Of a DNA stretch of 64,000 nucleotides, positions 1 to 8,263 are shown piece after piece (position 1 is the stretch's first letter; the number at the start of each line of letters is the position of its first letter). The notes beneath the pieces are model-generated. The model saw nothing but the letters and a program-made list of their open reading frames with translations, made no database searches and was not told where the DNA came from. This DNA comes from Cupriavidus sp. YR651. Its GTDB lineage: Bacteria; Pseudomonadota; Gammaproteobacteria; Burkholderiales; Burkholderiaceae. The stretch is taken from positions 1-64,000 of the forward strand of contig NZ_FMYZ01000009.1 of assembly GCF_900101625.1 (NCBI RefSeq). The letters are read 5' to 3'. The translations under genes and the position numbers were made by a program.

Positions 1-734
1 GCACGCTCGGCGAGGACAACGCGTTCTCCTACGGCCTGAATGCCGGCTACAACGGCGGTACGGGCAGTGCTTCCAGCGTGGGCGCCAATGCCTCGTATGT
101 GTCGTCGGTGGCGACCGTGTCAGGCAGCGCCAGCGTGAGCGGCGATTACCGGCAGGTTGGCGTGGGCGTCTCGGGCGGCGTGGTGGCCTACTCCGGCGGC
201 GTGGTCTTCACGCCGAGCATGGGCGACACCATCGCGATCGTCGAAGCCAAGGATGCCGCCGGTGCGCGCGTTGCCAATGGCAACGGCCTGCGCGTGGACC
301 GGTGGGGCCGGGCGGTGGTGTCGAACCTGACGCCGTTTGCCCGCAACCAGGTCGACATCGATCCGAAGGGGCTGCCGCTGAACGTGGAACTCAAGTCCAC
401 CTCGCAACATGTCGCGCCGACCGCGGGTGCGGTGGTGCGGGTGAAGTACGAAACGGAGAACAAGGGCCGCGCCGCCCTGATCCGCGCGCGGACGGCGGAC
501 GGCAAGCCGCTGCCGTTCGGTGCCGAAGTCCTCGACAGCGAAGGGCAGATCGTCGGCACGGTGGCGCAGGCCGGCCGGATCGTCGTCCACGGGCTGCGCG
601 CCGAGACCGGTGCGTTGAAGGTGTCGCTGGGCAACAAGCCGGAAGACGCCTGCACGCTGAACTACGCGCTGCCGCCGACGGTGAAGGGTTCCGCATCGGC
701 ATTCACCACCGTTGAGGGTGAATGCGTTCGATAA
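1..734 (+). CDS. Fimbrial outer-membrane usher protein, C-terminal part (5' truncated by window edge)
   Basis: The reading frame is open from base 3 with no start codon, so this is the 3' end of a longer gene. About 243 residues remain of a family that is usually 800 or more. Ushers of the FimD/PapC type form the outer-membrane pore through which chaperone-usher pili are assembled. The visible part holds the end of the beta-barrel (alternating Gly/Ser/Tyr strands) and the plug-distal C-terminal domain: a segment reading GAEVLDSEGQIVGTVAQAG, then a GLRAETGALKVSLG strand and a late Cys (DACTLNY), typical of the PapC C-terminal domain. An upstream chaperone and pilin would be expected outside the window. 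The gene ends before a strong hairpin terminator. Family assignment is confident; the pilus type cannot be told. Confidence 0.85.
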   Translation, partial: TLGEDNAFSYGLNAGYNGGTGSASSVGANASYVSSVATVSGSASVSGDYRQVGVGVSGGVVAYSGGVVFTPSMGDTIAIVEAKDAAGARVANGNGLRVDRWGRAVVSNLTPFARNQVDIDPKGLPLNVELKSTSQHVAPTAGAVVRVKYETENKGRAALIRARTADGKPLPFGAEVLDSEGQIVGTVAQAGRIVVHGLRAETGALKVSLGNKPEDACTLNYALPPTVKGSASAFTTVEGECVR

Positions 735-801
735 GCAGGATGGGGGAAACAACAACCGGTTGTCGGAATCGCCCTCGTCCTGAACCCCTGGGCATCTGCC
801 T

Positions 802-837
802 CAGTAAAAACCCGCCAATCCGGCGGGTTTTTTACTG
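802..837. terminator. Bidirectional intrinsic terminator after the usher gene
   Basis: An inverted repeat, AAACCCGCC - aat - CCGGCGGGTTT, is flanked by an A tract on the left and a T tract on the right. It can therefore end transcription from the usher gene (plus) and from the converging acyl-CoA dehydrogenase operon (minus). Confidence 0.85.
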
Positions 838-888
838 CCACACCCTGAGCGGAAAGCCCCGGGCCACGCGACTGCGATGGCGTCTCCT

Positions 889-2061
889 TCAATACGATTT
901 CGGCAAGCCGAGCACGCGCTCCGCGATATGGCACATGATCAGCTGTGCGCTGACAGGGGCGATGCGCGGGATATACGACTCGCGCAGGTAGCGCTCCACG
1001 TGGTACTCGCGGGCATAGCCCATGCCGCCAAGCGTCAGCACGGCCGTCTGGCAGGCCTGGTGGGCGGCTTCCGCGGCGAGATACTTCGCGGCATTGGCTT
1101 CCGCGCCGCACGGCTTGCCATTGTCATAGAGCCAGGCGGCCTTCCAGACCATCATGTCGGCGGCCTCCAGCGCCATCCAGGCCTGCGCCAGCGGATGCTG
1201 GATGCCCTGGTTCTGGCCGATGGGACGACCAAACACGGTGCGTTCGCGCGCGTAGCGCGTGGCGGCTTCCAGCGCGGCACGGCCCAGGCCCACGGCCTCG
1301 GCGGCAATCAGGATGCGCTCCGGGTTCAGCCCGTGCAGGATGTACTCGAAGCCCCTGCCCTCCTCGCCGATGCGATCCGCCGCCGGCACCATCAGGCCAT
1401 CGATGAACAGCATGTTCGAATCGACCGCCCCGCGCCCCATCTTGTCGATCTCGCGGACCTCGATGTGCGCACGGTCCAGCGTCGTGTAGAACAGACTCAG
1501 CCCCTGCGTGGGCTTGGCCACTGCCTCCAGCGGCGTGGTGCGCGCCAGCAGCAGCATGCGCGTGGCCACCTGGGCCGTGGAGATCCAGATCTTGCGGCCA
1601 TCCACGCGATACGCGCTGCCATCGGCCGTGCGCACCGCCTGCGTCTTCAGGTGGGTGGTGTCGAGCCCCGCATCGGGCTCCGTGACGGCAAAGCAGGCCT
1701 TTTCGCGCCCGGCGATCAGCGGCGGCAGCGCCGCGGCCTGCTGGGCCTCCGAGCCGAACACCACCACCGGGTTCAGGCCGAACACGTTCATGTGGATCGC
1801 CGATGCGCCCGAGAAGCCCGCGCCAGACGCCGACACCGTCTGCATGATCAGTGCGGCCTCCGTGATGCCCAGCCCCGCCCCGCCGTACTGTTCCGGCATG
1901 GCGATGCCGAGCCACCCGGCCCCAGCCATCGCCTGGTGGAAGGCCTCGGGAAATTCGTGACGCTGGTCGAGGCCGGCCCAATAGTCCGGGCCGAAGTCGC
2001 TGCACAACTGCGATACGGCCTCGACAATCGCGTTCTGCTCGGGTGTCCTTTCGAAATTCAT
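889..2061 (-). CDS. Acyl-CoA dehydrogenase family protein
   Basis: A 390-residue flavoenzyme of the acyl-CoA dehydrogenase family, the usual length, predicted to introduce a C2-C3 double bond into an acyl-CoA. The N-terminal helical domain begins MNFERTPEQNAIVEAVSQL. The middle beta domain carries FAVTEPDAGLDT and KIWISTAQVA (FAD contacts). The C-terminal helical domain has ERTVFGRPIGQNQGIQ and GGMGYAREYHVERYLRE, the region that bears the family's C-terminal hallmark. The chosen ATG lies 23 bases after the Bug receptor stop; a longer reading overlaps that gene. It is the last gene of a minus-strand cupin-Bug-dehydrogenase unit, so its substrate is probably the CoA ester of the acid taken up with the Bug protein. 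That link is inference. Confidence 0.9.
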   Translation of the reverse strand: MNFERTPEQNAIVEAVSQLCSDFGPDYWAGLDQRHEFPEAFHQAMAGAGWLGIAMPEQYGGAGLGITEAALIMQTVSASGAGFSGASAIHMNVFGLNPVVVFGSEAQQAAALPPLIAGREKACFAVTEPDAGLDTTHLKTQAVRTADGSAYRVDGRKIWISTAQVATRMLLLARTTPLEAVAKPTQGLSLFYTTLDRAHIEVREIDKMGRGAVDSNMLFIDGLMVPAADRIGEEGRGFEYILHGLNPERILIAAEAVGLGRAALEAATRYARERTVFGRPIGQNQGIQHPLAQAWMALEAADMMVWKAAWLYDNGKPCGAEANAAKYLAAEAAHQACQTAVLTLGGMGYAREYHVERYLRESYIPRIAPVSAQLIMCHIAERVLGLPKSY

Positions 2062-2083
2062 GTGGTATTCCCCGTCGATACGG

Positions 2084-3073
2084 TTATTCGGGCTGGATGC
2101 CGGCATCCTTCACCAGCTTGGTCCACTTGACGAGTTCCCCCGCCACGAAGCCGGCAAACTGCTGCGGCGTCTGGCCGAAGGCCTCGAAGCCGAGCGCCTC
2201 GAAGCGCGGCGCCACCTCCTTGCTGGCCGCGATCTTCGACAGCTCGCGATTCAGCCGCTCGATGACGGGCTGCGGCGTCTTCGCCGGCGCGAACACGCCA
2301 TTCCACGACGTGATGTCGAAGCCCTTCAGCCCCGGCGTATCGCCAATCGGCGGCAGTTCCGGCAGCAGCCGGCTGCGTTGCGCGGTGGTCACCGCCAGTG
2401 CGCGCATCTTGCCGGCCTTGACGTTCGCGATGCCGGCGGCCACGTCGACGAACATCATCGGCACCTGGCCGGCGATCACGTCCGTCATGGCCGGCGGCGT
2501 GCTCTTGTAAGGCACGTGCAGCAGGTCGACGCCGGCCATGCGCCCCAGCGTGGCGCCCGAGACGATACCGGTGCTGTTGCCGCTGGCGTACGACATGCCC
2601 GGATGGGCCTTGGCATAGGCAATCAGCTCGCCCACGGTCTTCACCGGCAATTTGGGATTGACGACGAGCATGAACGGCAGGTTGCCCATGCGCGCGACCG
2701 GCGCGAAATCCCTGATCGGGTCGTAGGGCAGCTTCTTCATCAGCGACGGATTGGCCGAATGCGTGGTATTCGTCGTCATGAACAGCGTGTAGCCATCCGG
2801 CGCGGCCTGCGCCACGAGTTCCGCCGCGATGGCGCCGTTGGCGCCCGGCCGGTTGTCGACCACCACGTTCTGGCCCAGCGCGTCACCCAGTTCCTTGGCC
2901 GTGATGCGGGCCACGGCGTCCGTGCCGCTGCCCGCCGCAAACGGCACCACCAGCCGGATCGGGCGGCTCGGATACGCGTCGGCCGCCTGCGCGGCCTGTG
3001 GCAACGTCACGGTCATGGCGGGCAGCGCCAGCAAGGCTGCGGCGAGCGTGCGCCGCACGCGGAAATTCGGCAT
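2084..3073 (-). CDS. Bug-type tripartite tricarboxylate transporter substrate-binding protein
   Basis: A 329-residue periplasmic receptor of the TctC/Bug family, which binds carboxylates for TctAB-type carriers. The N-terminus is a Sec signal peptide (RRTLAAALLALPAMTVTLPQ, cleavage after QAAQA). The mature start YPSRPIRLVVPFAAGSGTDAVAR and the VVDNRPGANGAIAAELVA loop are family hallmarks, as is the VPYKSTPPAMTDVIAGQV segment. The start was set at the ATG behind AAAGGAG, 23 codons inside the longest frame. No tctA or tctB gene is in the window, so it is an orphan receptor, common in Cupriavidus and Bordetella. It lies between a cupin gene and an acyl-CoA dehydrogenase, with which it is probably co-transcribed. 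Confidence 0.93.
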   Translation of the reverse strand: MPNFRVRRTLAAALLALPAMTVTLPQAAQAADAYPSRPIRLVVPFAAGSGTDAVARITAKELGDALGQNVVVDNRPGANGAIAAELVAQAAPDGYTLFMTTNTTHSANPSLMKKLPYDPIRDFAPVARMGNLPFMLVVNPKLPVKTVGELIAYAKAHPGMSYASGNSTGIVSGATLGRMAGVDLLHVPYKSTPPAMTDVIAGQVPMMFVDVAAGIANVKAGKMRALAVTTAQRSRLLPELPPIGDTPGLKGFDITSWNGVFAPAKTPQPVIERLNRELSKIAASKEVAPRFEALGFEAFGQTPQQFAGFVAGELVKWTKLVKDAGIQPE

Positions 3074-3154
3074 GGTGGTCTCCTTTGGTTTTTTGTCGGA
3101 TAGCGGTCGATGCTGTGTGAACGAAGCGCGGCCGCAGGGCAAGGCGTGCGGGGA

Positions 3155-3595
3155 TCAGGCCGGACGGATCACGCGGTCTGGCGACTCTTCGTACGGCGGT
3201 GCGTAGATCACGAGCAGCTTGACGGGCTCGTCGCTGATCACGGTAAAGACGTGCATCGCGTCGGCCGGGAAGAAGCAGCAGTCACCGGGGCCAAGCTCCT
3301 TCGACGCGCCGTTGACTTCGGCACGCGCGCGGCCTTCCAGTACATAGCAGACCTGTTCGATGCCCGGGTGCGCATGCGGCAGCGCGCCCTTGCCTCGCTC
3401 GATGGTGCCGTGGATGACTTCCAGCTGTGTGGCGCCGACGTTCTCGCGCCCGATGATGCGACGGTTCAGCGTGCCGACGTGGTTGGCCGGGTGGTAGCCG
3501 GCCACCTCTTCGGTGCGAACGAAATAGACGGGGGAATCAGCGGAGGGGGTTTCGGACGAGGCGACCGAAGGGGTGTGGGGTGTTGCGGCGGTCAT
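3155..3595 (-). CDS. Cupin domain-containing protein
   Basis: A 146-residue single-domain cupin. The first cupin motif reads LPHAHPGIEQVCYVLEG, giving the His-His-Glu metal ligands, and the second DCCFFPADAMHVFTVI supplies a further His. Such small cupins are isomerases, dioxygenases or sensors; the exact job cannot be told. The first 35 residues are Ala/Thr/Ser-rich and probably disordered. The start is the internal ATG (MTAATP) preceded by GGAGAC; an upstream codon 10 residues earlier lacks such a site. It is first in the minus-strand unit with the Bug receptor and acyl-CoA dehydrogenase, downstream of a palindromic candidate operator. Confidence 0.8.
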   Translation of the reverse strand: MTAATPHTPSVASSETPSADSPVYFVRTEEVAGYHPANHVGTLNRRIIGRENVGATQLEVIHGTIERGKGALPHAHPGIEQVCYVLEGRARAEVNGASKELGPGDCCFFPADAMHVFTVISDEPVKLLVIYAPPYEESPDRVIRPA

Positions 3596-3650
3596 GGACA
3601 AGCTGTCTCCAACGTGGCGCCACATCCTCTAGCGTGGGCGCCTTATTTTC

Positions 3651-3665
3651 ATGTTTGTGAAACAT
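3651..3665. promoter_or_regulatory. Palindromic candidate operator upstream of the cupin-Bug-dehydrogenase unit
   Basis: ATGTTT-GTG-AAACAT is a perfect 6-bp inverted repeat in a locally AT-rich stretch 56 bases upstream of the cupin start. A wider repeat, TTTTCATG / CATGAAAA (around 3646-3684), surrounds it. The binding protein is unknown. Confidence 0.4.
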
Positions 3666-3788
3666 ATTTTATTCCCATGAAAAACGACGTCAACTAGGGT
3701 GGGCCCGGAGGAAACGTGAAACAAGGCGGTCAGCGCACAAAATCCGAGTGCTCTGGCCGCCCCCGCTACCGCGCGATCAAATGTCTGA

Positions 3789-4757
3789 TCAATCGATCGT
3801 GGCGCCGGACTCGCGCACCAGCCTTGACCACTTGACGGTGTCCTGCCGGATCACGCCGGCGAACTGGTCGGGCGTGGCGGTCAGCGGCGACGCGCCTTGC
3901 TGCAGCAGCTTGTCGCGCATATTGCTGTCCTGGGCGATGCGCGTAATCTCCGCGGACAGCTTCGCCACCACATCGGCGGGCATGCCCTTCGGACCCACCA
4001 CGCCAAACCATACGGCCGCCTCATAGCCGCTGATGCCGGCCTCGGCCATCGTCGGCACATCGGGCAAGGCCGGGGAACGCGTGGCGCTGGTGACGGCCAG
4101 CGCGCGCAAGCGCCCAGCCTTCACATGCGGCAGCGACCCGGGCAGGTTGTCGAACATGAGCTGCACCTGGTTGGCCAGCAGATCGGCCATGGCAGGCCCG
4201 CTGCCCTTGTATGGCACATGGACGATCTGCACGTTGGCCATCGACTTGAACAGCTCGCCCGACAGGTGGTTGGTCGTGCCGTTGCCGGCGGATCCCATGT
4301 TGAGCGCGTTCGGATGCGCCTTCGCGTAGGCCACGAGTTCCTTCACCGATTTGGCCGGCACCTTCGGGTTGACAACGAGGATGTTGGGTACGCCCGCAAA
4401 CAGCGCGACCGGCGTGAAGTCCTTCTGCGCGTCATAAGGCAACCGCTTGTAGAGCGAGGTGTTGATCGACTGGGTCCCGACCGTGCCGAACAACAGCGTA
4501 TAGCCATCGGCGGGCGCCTTGGCCACGGCGTCGGAACCGATCGTGCCGCCGGCGCCGGGACGGTTGTCGACGACGACCTGCTGACCCAGCGTTTCCGACA
4601 GCCGGCTGGCCAGTACGCGGCCCAGCAAGTCGGTCGTGCCGCCCGGCGGGAATGGCACCACCATGCGGATCGGCTTGTCGGGGAAAGATCCCGCGGCAGC
4701 CAGGGTGGATCCCAGCGTCAGACAGACAGCAGCCAGCGCGTGCGCAAACGGTTTCAT
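3789..4757 (-). CDS. Bug-type tripartite tricarboxylate transporter substrate-binding protein
   Basis: A 322-residue TctC/Bug periplasmic receptor. The signal peptide is MKPFAHALAAVCLTLGSTLA, followed by the mature start FPDKPIRMVVPFPPGGTTD and the VVDNRPGAGGTIGSDAVA loop. Later family segments (VHVPYKGSGPAMADLLANQV and FDNLPGSLPHVKAGRLRALA) are intact. It follows the argininosuccinate-lyase-like gene by 46 bases on the same strand, so the two are probably one operon, and the lyase substrate is a plausible ligand. A second LysR-divergent arrangement (regulator at 6451) frames the pair. No membrane TctA/TctB partner is present. Confidence 0.93.
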   Translation of the reverse strand: MKPFAHALAAVCLTLGSTLAAAGSFPDKPIRMVVPFPPGGTTDLLGRVLASRLSETLGQQVVVDNRPGAGGTIGSDAVAKAPADGYTLLFGTVGTQSINTSLYKRLPYDAQKDFTPVALFAGVPNILVVNPKVPAKSVKELVAYAKAHPNALNMGSAGNGTTNHLSGELFKSMANVQIVHVPYKGSGPAMADLLANQVQLMFDNLPGSLPHVKAGRLRALAVTSATRSPALPDVPTMAEAGISGYEAAVWFGVVGPKGMPADVVAKLSAEITRIAQDSNMRDKLLQQGASPLTATPDQFAGVIRQDTVKWSRLVRESGATID

Positions 4758-4803
4758 GAGGCAGTTCTCCGGGTCGGACAGGTGTGAAAGAAGTGCGGGC
4801 CTG

Positions 4804-6312
4804 TCATGCGTGCAGGCTGGCGAGTTGTTCGACCGCGTGCTTCATCGTGGCACGATTCGCGCCAATGATGTTGCGCAACGTATCGATGGCGTGGCGGGTG
4901 TTCGCGAGTTCGCCGAGTTGGGCCGTGACCTGCTCCCGCACCAGCGCCGGCGCGGGTCCTCCGGCAGCCAGCCGTGCGGCGACGCCATGCACCGGATCGA
5001 GGCAGCGGGCCACTGCGGCAGGGGCAAGGTGCAGCGCACGCCCCGTGTGGTGCAGGGCTGCCTTGTCGACCATGGCGCTGTCGATTTCGCAGGCGGGGAC
5101 GTGGTTGTCCAGCGCGTCGCGGACCACCGCGCCGACAACGTGATGCGCTTCGCGGAACGACATGCCGGCGTCGCGCACGAGCATGTCCGCAAGATCGGTG
5201 GCGGACGAGAAGTCGCGGCGCGCGCGGGCCAGCATGGTCTGGCGCTGGGGCGTCGCGTTGGCGAGCACGAGCCGCAGCAGGTCCACGCATCGCCCGCTCT
5301 CTTCCATCGCTTCCCAGAAGCTGCGCATCGTCTCTCGGTTGCCGTCGCCCGAGTGGCTGAAATGGGTGCCCTTGAGCGCCGCCAGCGACGCGGTCAGCAG
5401 GCCGACCATGTGGCCGCCCTTGCCTTTCAGGTACTCGAGCACGACCGGATTTTTCTTCTGCGGCATGATGCTCGACGTACCAGCCACGCTGTCCGGGAAG
5501 TCGACCAGGCCGAATTCCGGCGTCGACCAGACATACAGGTCCTGCGCGACGCGGCCCCACGTCACGGTGCCGATGGCCACGGCGGACAGGATTTCCCAGG
5601 CGAAGTCGCGCGACGCCACCGCATCGAGCGAATTGGCGACCCACGTCGAGAAGCCGAGCCAGCGTGCCGTGGCCGCGCGATCGATCGGAAACGCGGTGCC
5701 CGCCAGCGCGCCGGCGCCGAGCGGACAGGCGTCCAGCGCGTCGAGCGCGCGTTGCAGCCGTGCCATGTCACGCCCGATCGCGTTGGCCACGCCAGCCAGG
5801 TAGTACCCGTAGGTGATCGGCTGGGCGGCCTGCAGATGCGTGTAGCCGGGCATCACCACGTCGGCATGTTCCGACGCCCTGTGCAGCACCACCTCGCGCG
5901 TATCGGCCAGCCCTGCCAGCAGCGCCAGCACGGCGTCACGGGCGCGCAACCGGTCGTGCGTGGCCAGAATGTCGTTGCGGCTGCGCGCGATGTGCAGGCG
6001 TCCCCCCGCATCGGCGCCGGCCACGTCCATCAGGCGCGCCTCGTAGTTGAAATAGGCATCCTCGCGTTCGGGGTCGAGCGGCACGGCGTCGGCGCCCGCC
6101 TGCTCGATCTGCAGCAGCGCGTGCGCCAGGGTCGATGCCACCTCGTCGGGCACCAGCCGCGCGCCGTGCAGCATCAGCAGGTGCGCCTGGTTGATGTCCG
6201 TGAGATAGCGGAACCCGCTGCCGAACTCGCGCTTGAGGCGCGGCAGGTAGATGTGCTCGCAGACCTCGGGGGCGGTGGTCTGCGTCAGGCGGCGGCTGAC
6301 CTTCGATTCCAT
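4804..6312 (-). CDS. Argininosuccinate lyase-like C-N lyase (fumarase/aspartase superfamily)
   Basis: A 502-residue member of the fumarase/aspartase superfamily, closest in motifs to argininosuccinate lyase. Conserved region 1 is near HIARSRNDILATHDRLR, region 2 near GYTHLQAAQPITYGYYL (general acid His) and region 3 is the signature GTSSIMPQKKNPVVLEYLKG, with the mobile-loop catalytic Ser. It is longer than housekeeping ArgH (about 460-470) and is not beside arg genes. It instead sits in a Bug-receptor operon facing a LysR regulator. This context points to a catabolic lyase that releases fumarate from an N-substituted aspartate-like compound, as in EDDS lyase of the same subfamily. The enzyme class is well supported; the substrate is inferred. 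Confidence 0.8.
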   Translation of the reverse strand: MESKVSRRLTQTTAPEVCEHIYLPRLKREFGSGFRYLTDINQAHLLMLHGARLVPDEVASTLAHALLQIEQAGADAVPLDPEREDAYFNYEARLMDVAGADAGGRLHIARSRNDILATHDRLRARDAVLALLAGLADTREVVLHRASEHADVVMPGYTHLQAAQPITYGYYLAGVANAIGRDMARLQRALDALDACPLGAGALAGTAFPIDRAATARWLGFSTWVANSLDAVASRDFAWEILSAVAIGTVTWGRVAQDLYVWSTPEFGLVDFPDSVAGTSSIMPQKKNPVVLEYLKGKGGHMVGLLTASLAALKGTHFSHSGDGNRETMRSFWEAMEESGRCVDLLRLVLANATPQRQTMLARARRDFSSATDLADMLVRDAGMSFREAHHVVGAVVRDALDNHVPACEIDSAMVDKAALHHTGRALHLAPAAVARCLDPVHGVAARLAAGGPAPALVREQVTAQLGELANTRHAIDTLRNIIGANRATMKHAVEQLASLHA

Positions 6313-6450
6313 ACAACGTTCTCCTGTGTGTTGGAACCCAGTATGGGAATCGCATCGTCATATCGTCAAATTCGTATTTCTGCAGTCGCCATGCGGATTT
6401 GATATACCATCGCCGCACACTTCCCCGACGCCGTTCACCCCCGTTGACCG

Positions 6451-7326
6451 ATGAATTTCAAGCAGATCGAAGCCTTTCGCATGGTGATGCTGTCCAGCTC
6501 GATGACCGTAGCGGCCACGCAGCTGCACACATCGCAGCCGAACATCAGCCGTGTCATCGCCCAACTCGAACGCGAAACCGGATTCAAGCTGTTCACGCGG
6601 ATCGCGGGCCGCCTGACGCCGACCGTGGAAGCCGAAGCGCTGTTCCGCGACGTCGAGCGTGCGTTCGTGGGGCTGGACAGCCTGCAAGCTTCGGCGCGCT
6701 CGATCCGCGCTGCGGGCGTGGGAACGTTGCGCATCGGCACGGTTCCGTCCATCGCGATGACGGTCATGCCGATGGCGATCCGACGCTTTCGCGACCGGCA
6801 TCCGGATGTGCCCATTGCCGTGCACACGAGCGACTCACCGACCGTGGCGAAATGGACCGAACAACGCTTCTGCGATGTCGGGCTGGTGTCGTATGTGGTG
6901 GAGACGGCGGGCATTCGCAGCGAGTCGCTGCGTCGTGAAGCAGGCGTCTGCATCGTGCCGGCCAGCCACCGGCTCGCGCGCAAGCGGCGTGTGAATGCCG
7001 GCGATCTCGATGGCGAGCAGTTCATCTCGCTGACGCATGGCGACGGCACGCGCGCCACCGTCGACGCGGCCTTCGTATCGGATCGGCGCGTGCTGACGCT
7101 GGAAACGCCCTACGCGGCGACGATCTGCACGATGGTCGAAATGGGCCTGGGCCTCAGCGTGGTGAATCCCGTGGTGGTCCGCAGCCTGAAGCTACCGGGC
7201 GTGAAGGCCATCCCATTCGATCCCGCGATCCCCTTCGAGAGTTTCGTGCTGCACAACCAGCAGCATCCGACGCCGGCGCTGGCGGAGGTTTTCCTCGATG
7301 ACGTGCGGCACGTCACGCGGGCTTGA
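6451..7326 (+). CDS. LysR-family transcriptional regulator
   Basis: A 291-residue LysR-type regulator. The N-terminal winged helix-turn-helix covers residues 1-60 (MNFKQIEAFRMVMLSSSMTV, then QPNISRVIAQLERETGFKLF) and a periplasmic-binding-like effector domain follows (about 90-290). It is divergent from the argininosuccinate-lyase-like gene, with starts 138 bases apart, the classic layout for a LysR protein controlling the facing operon and itself. The intergenic stretch contains AT-rich ATATCGTCAAATTCG and ATTTGATATACC segments that could be LysR contacts, but no clean T-N11-A palindrome stood out. The effector is unknown and is probably the lyase substrate or product. Confidence 0.92.
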   Translation: MNFKQIEAFRMVMLSSSMTVAATQLHTSQPNISRVIAQLERETGFKLFTRIAGRLTPTVEAEALFRDVERAFVGLDSLQASARSIRAAGVGTLRIGTVPSIAMTVMPMAIRRFRDRHPDVPIAVHTSDSPTVAKWTEQRFCDVGLVSYVVETAGIRSESLRREAGVCIVPASHRLARKRRVNAGDLDGEQFISLTHGDGTRATVDAAFVSDRRVLTLETPYAATICTMVEMGLGLSVVNPVVVRSLKLPGVKAIPFDPAIPFESFVLHNQQHPTPALAEVFLDDVRHVTRA

Positions 7327-7347
7327 GCCACCGACCACGACGGCGCC

Positions 7348-8109
7348 TCAGGACTCCCGAAAGGAGAACGTCGTGAACCACGACGCAAGCGTGTCCCGGG
7401 CCTGCGCGCTCAGGTCGGCACCGGGCATCGCCACCGGTCCGGCACGGCAAGCCTGCACCGCATAGTGCCGCACGCCTTGCTGCGCAAGCGTGCGCGCCAG
7501 TGCCAGCAGGCGCGCCTCGCTGAGCCAGGCTGGGTCCCAGGTCGTACGGCATTCGAAAGGCGTGGAAGCACCGAGCAGCAGCGCCAGGCTTGCCTGGACG
7601 CGCTGAAAACCGCCCGGCCGGCCAACCAGCGCGTCGTGCGTGTTCGCATCGGCCTTGATATCCAGCCCGACCCAGTCCAGTAGGGGCAACACCGTGGCGA
7701 GCCGGTCGGGGTAGATGCCGGCGGTATGCAAGGCAACCTTGAAGCCGAGCGCCCGGACGGTGCCGGCCAGCGTCGGCAGTTGTGCTTCGCCGAGCGGTTC
7801 GCCGCCGGAAAAGACCACGCCGTCCAGCAGGCCGGCGCGGGTCTTCAGCCAGTCCACCACCGCCGGCCACTGGTATGCCGCATGGCGCCGCTGCAGGTGG
7901 GCGTTGTGGCAATAGCCGCAACGCCACGGGCAGCCGGAGAGGAACAGCACCGCCGCCAGCTTGCCGGGCCAGTCGACGCTGGAAAACGGCACCAGCCCCG
8001 CCAGTGCCGGGGCGCCGCGCGGTGCCTTGCCCGCGGCGGGCGCCGCGAAAACACAGGCGGCGGCGGTCATCTCAGCGGCAGGCCGCTTCGGTGAAGAAGC
8101 GTCGCTCAT
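7348..8109 (-). CDS. nrdG: Anaerobic ribonucleoside-triphosphate reductase activating protein (radical SAM)
   Basis: A 253-residue radical-SAM activase that puts the glycyl radical on class III ribonucleotide reductase. The 4Fe-4S/SAM motif CPWRCGYC is at residues 60-67. It is followed by VVFSGGEPLGEAQLPTL (GGE motif, SAM amino group) and a core barrel with GLDIKAD. It has a longer N-terminus than E. coli NrdG (154 residues), resembling the NrdG type found with Pseudomonas/Bdellovibrio-like NrdD. The ATG chosen has a GGGGGA ribosome-binding site and overlaps the small glycyl-radical gene by 38 bases. An alternative ATG at 8070, one base after that gene's stop, lacks a good site. It is last in the nrdD - glycyl subunit - nrdG operon. 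Confidence 0.9.
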   Translation of the reverse strand: MSDASSPKRPAAEMTAAACVFAAPAAGKAPRGAPALAGLVPFSSVDWPGKLAAVLFLSGCPWRCGYCHNAHLQRRHAAYQWPAVVDWLKTRAGLLDGVVFSGGEPLGEAQLPTLAGTVRALGFKVALHTAGIYPDRLATVLPLLDWVGLDIKADANTHDALVGRPGGFQRVQASLALLLGASTPFECRTTWDPAWLSEARLLALARTLAQQGVRHYAVQACRAGPVAMPGADLSAQARDTLASWFTTFSFRES

Positions 8110-8263
8110 GGAATTCCCCCTGCTTGCCGGTGTTGAAGGATGAGACCGGCCGGTGGTAGCCCATCACGCGGGTCCAGACCTCGCAGCGGGTCCGCAGCGC
8201 GGCATCGAGGTTGAGCGTGGCAGGCATGGCGGATGTGTTGGACGGGTGCAAGGCGGCGTTCAT
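8072..8263 (-). CDS. nrdD: Separate glycyl-radical domain of anaerobic ribonucleotide reductase
   Basis: A 63-residue protein that carries the radical-storage C-terminus normally fused to NrdD. Its second half contains RVMGY (radical Gly, as in the RVCGY of E. coli NrdD), then SFNTGKQGEFHERRFF, matching the conserved NAGKQ...E..R tail of class III enzymes. The first 25 residues are a poorly conserved linker. The ATG overlaps the stop of the main NrdD gene as ATGA, and AAGGAG sits five bases before it, so independent but coupled translation is clear. The split is therefore genuine gene architecture rather than a simple sequencing frameshift. Function requires the partner at 8260-10038 and the NrdG activase. 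Confidence 0.85.
   Translation of the reverse strand: MNAALHPSNTSAMPATLNLDAALRTRCEVWTRVMGYHRPVSSFNTGKQGEFHERRFFTEAACR

Noticed and set aside
4804-6312. Housekeeping argininosuccinate lyase (argH) of arginine biosynthesis
   Set aside because: Longer than usual and embedded in a Bug/LysR catabolic unit away from arg genes; a catabolic paralogue is more likely, although this is not proven.
4636-6402. 588-codon plus-strand frame opposite the lyase gene
   Set aside because: Antisense shadow caused by high third-position GC; the translation is low-complexity and lacks motifs.
8072-8263. The small glycyl-radical frame as a sequencing frameshift in nrdD
   Set aside because: The small gene has its own ATG, a well-spaced AAGGAG and a normal ATGA junction, which a random frameshift would not provide.
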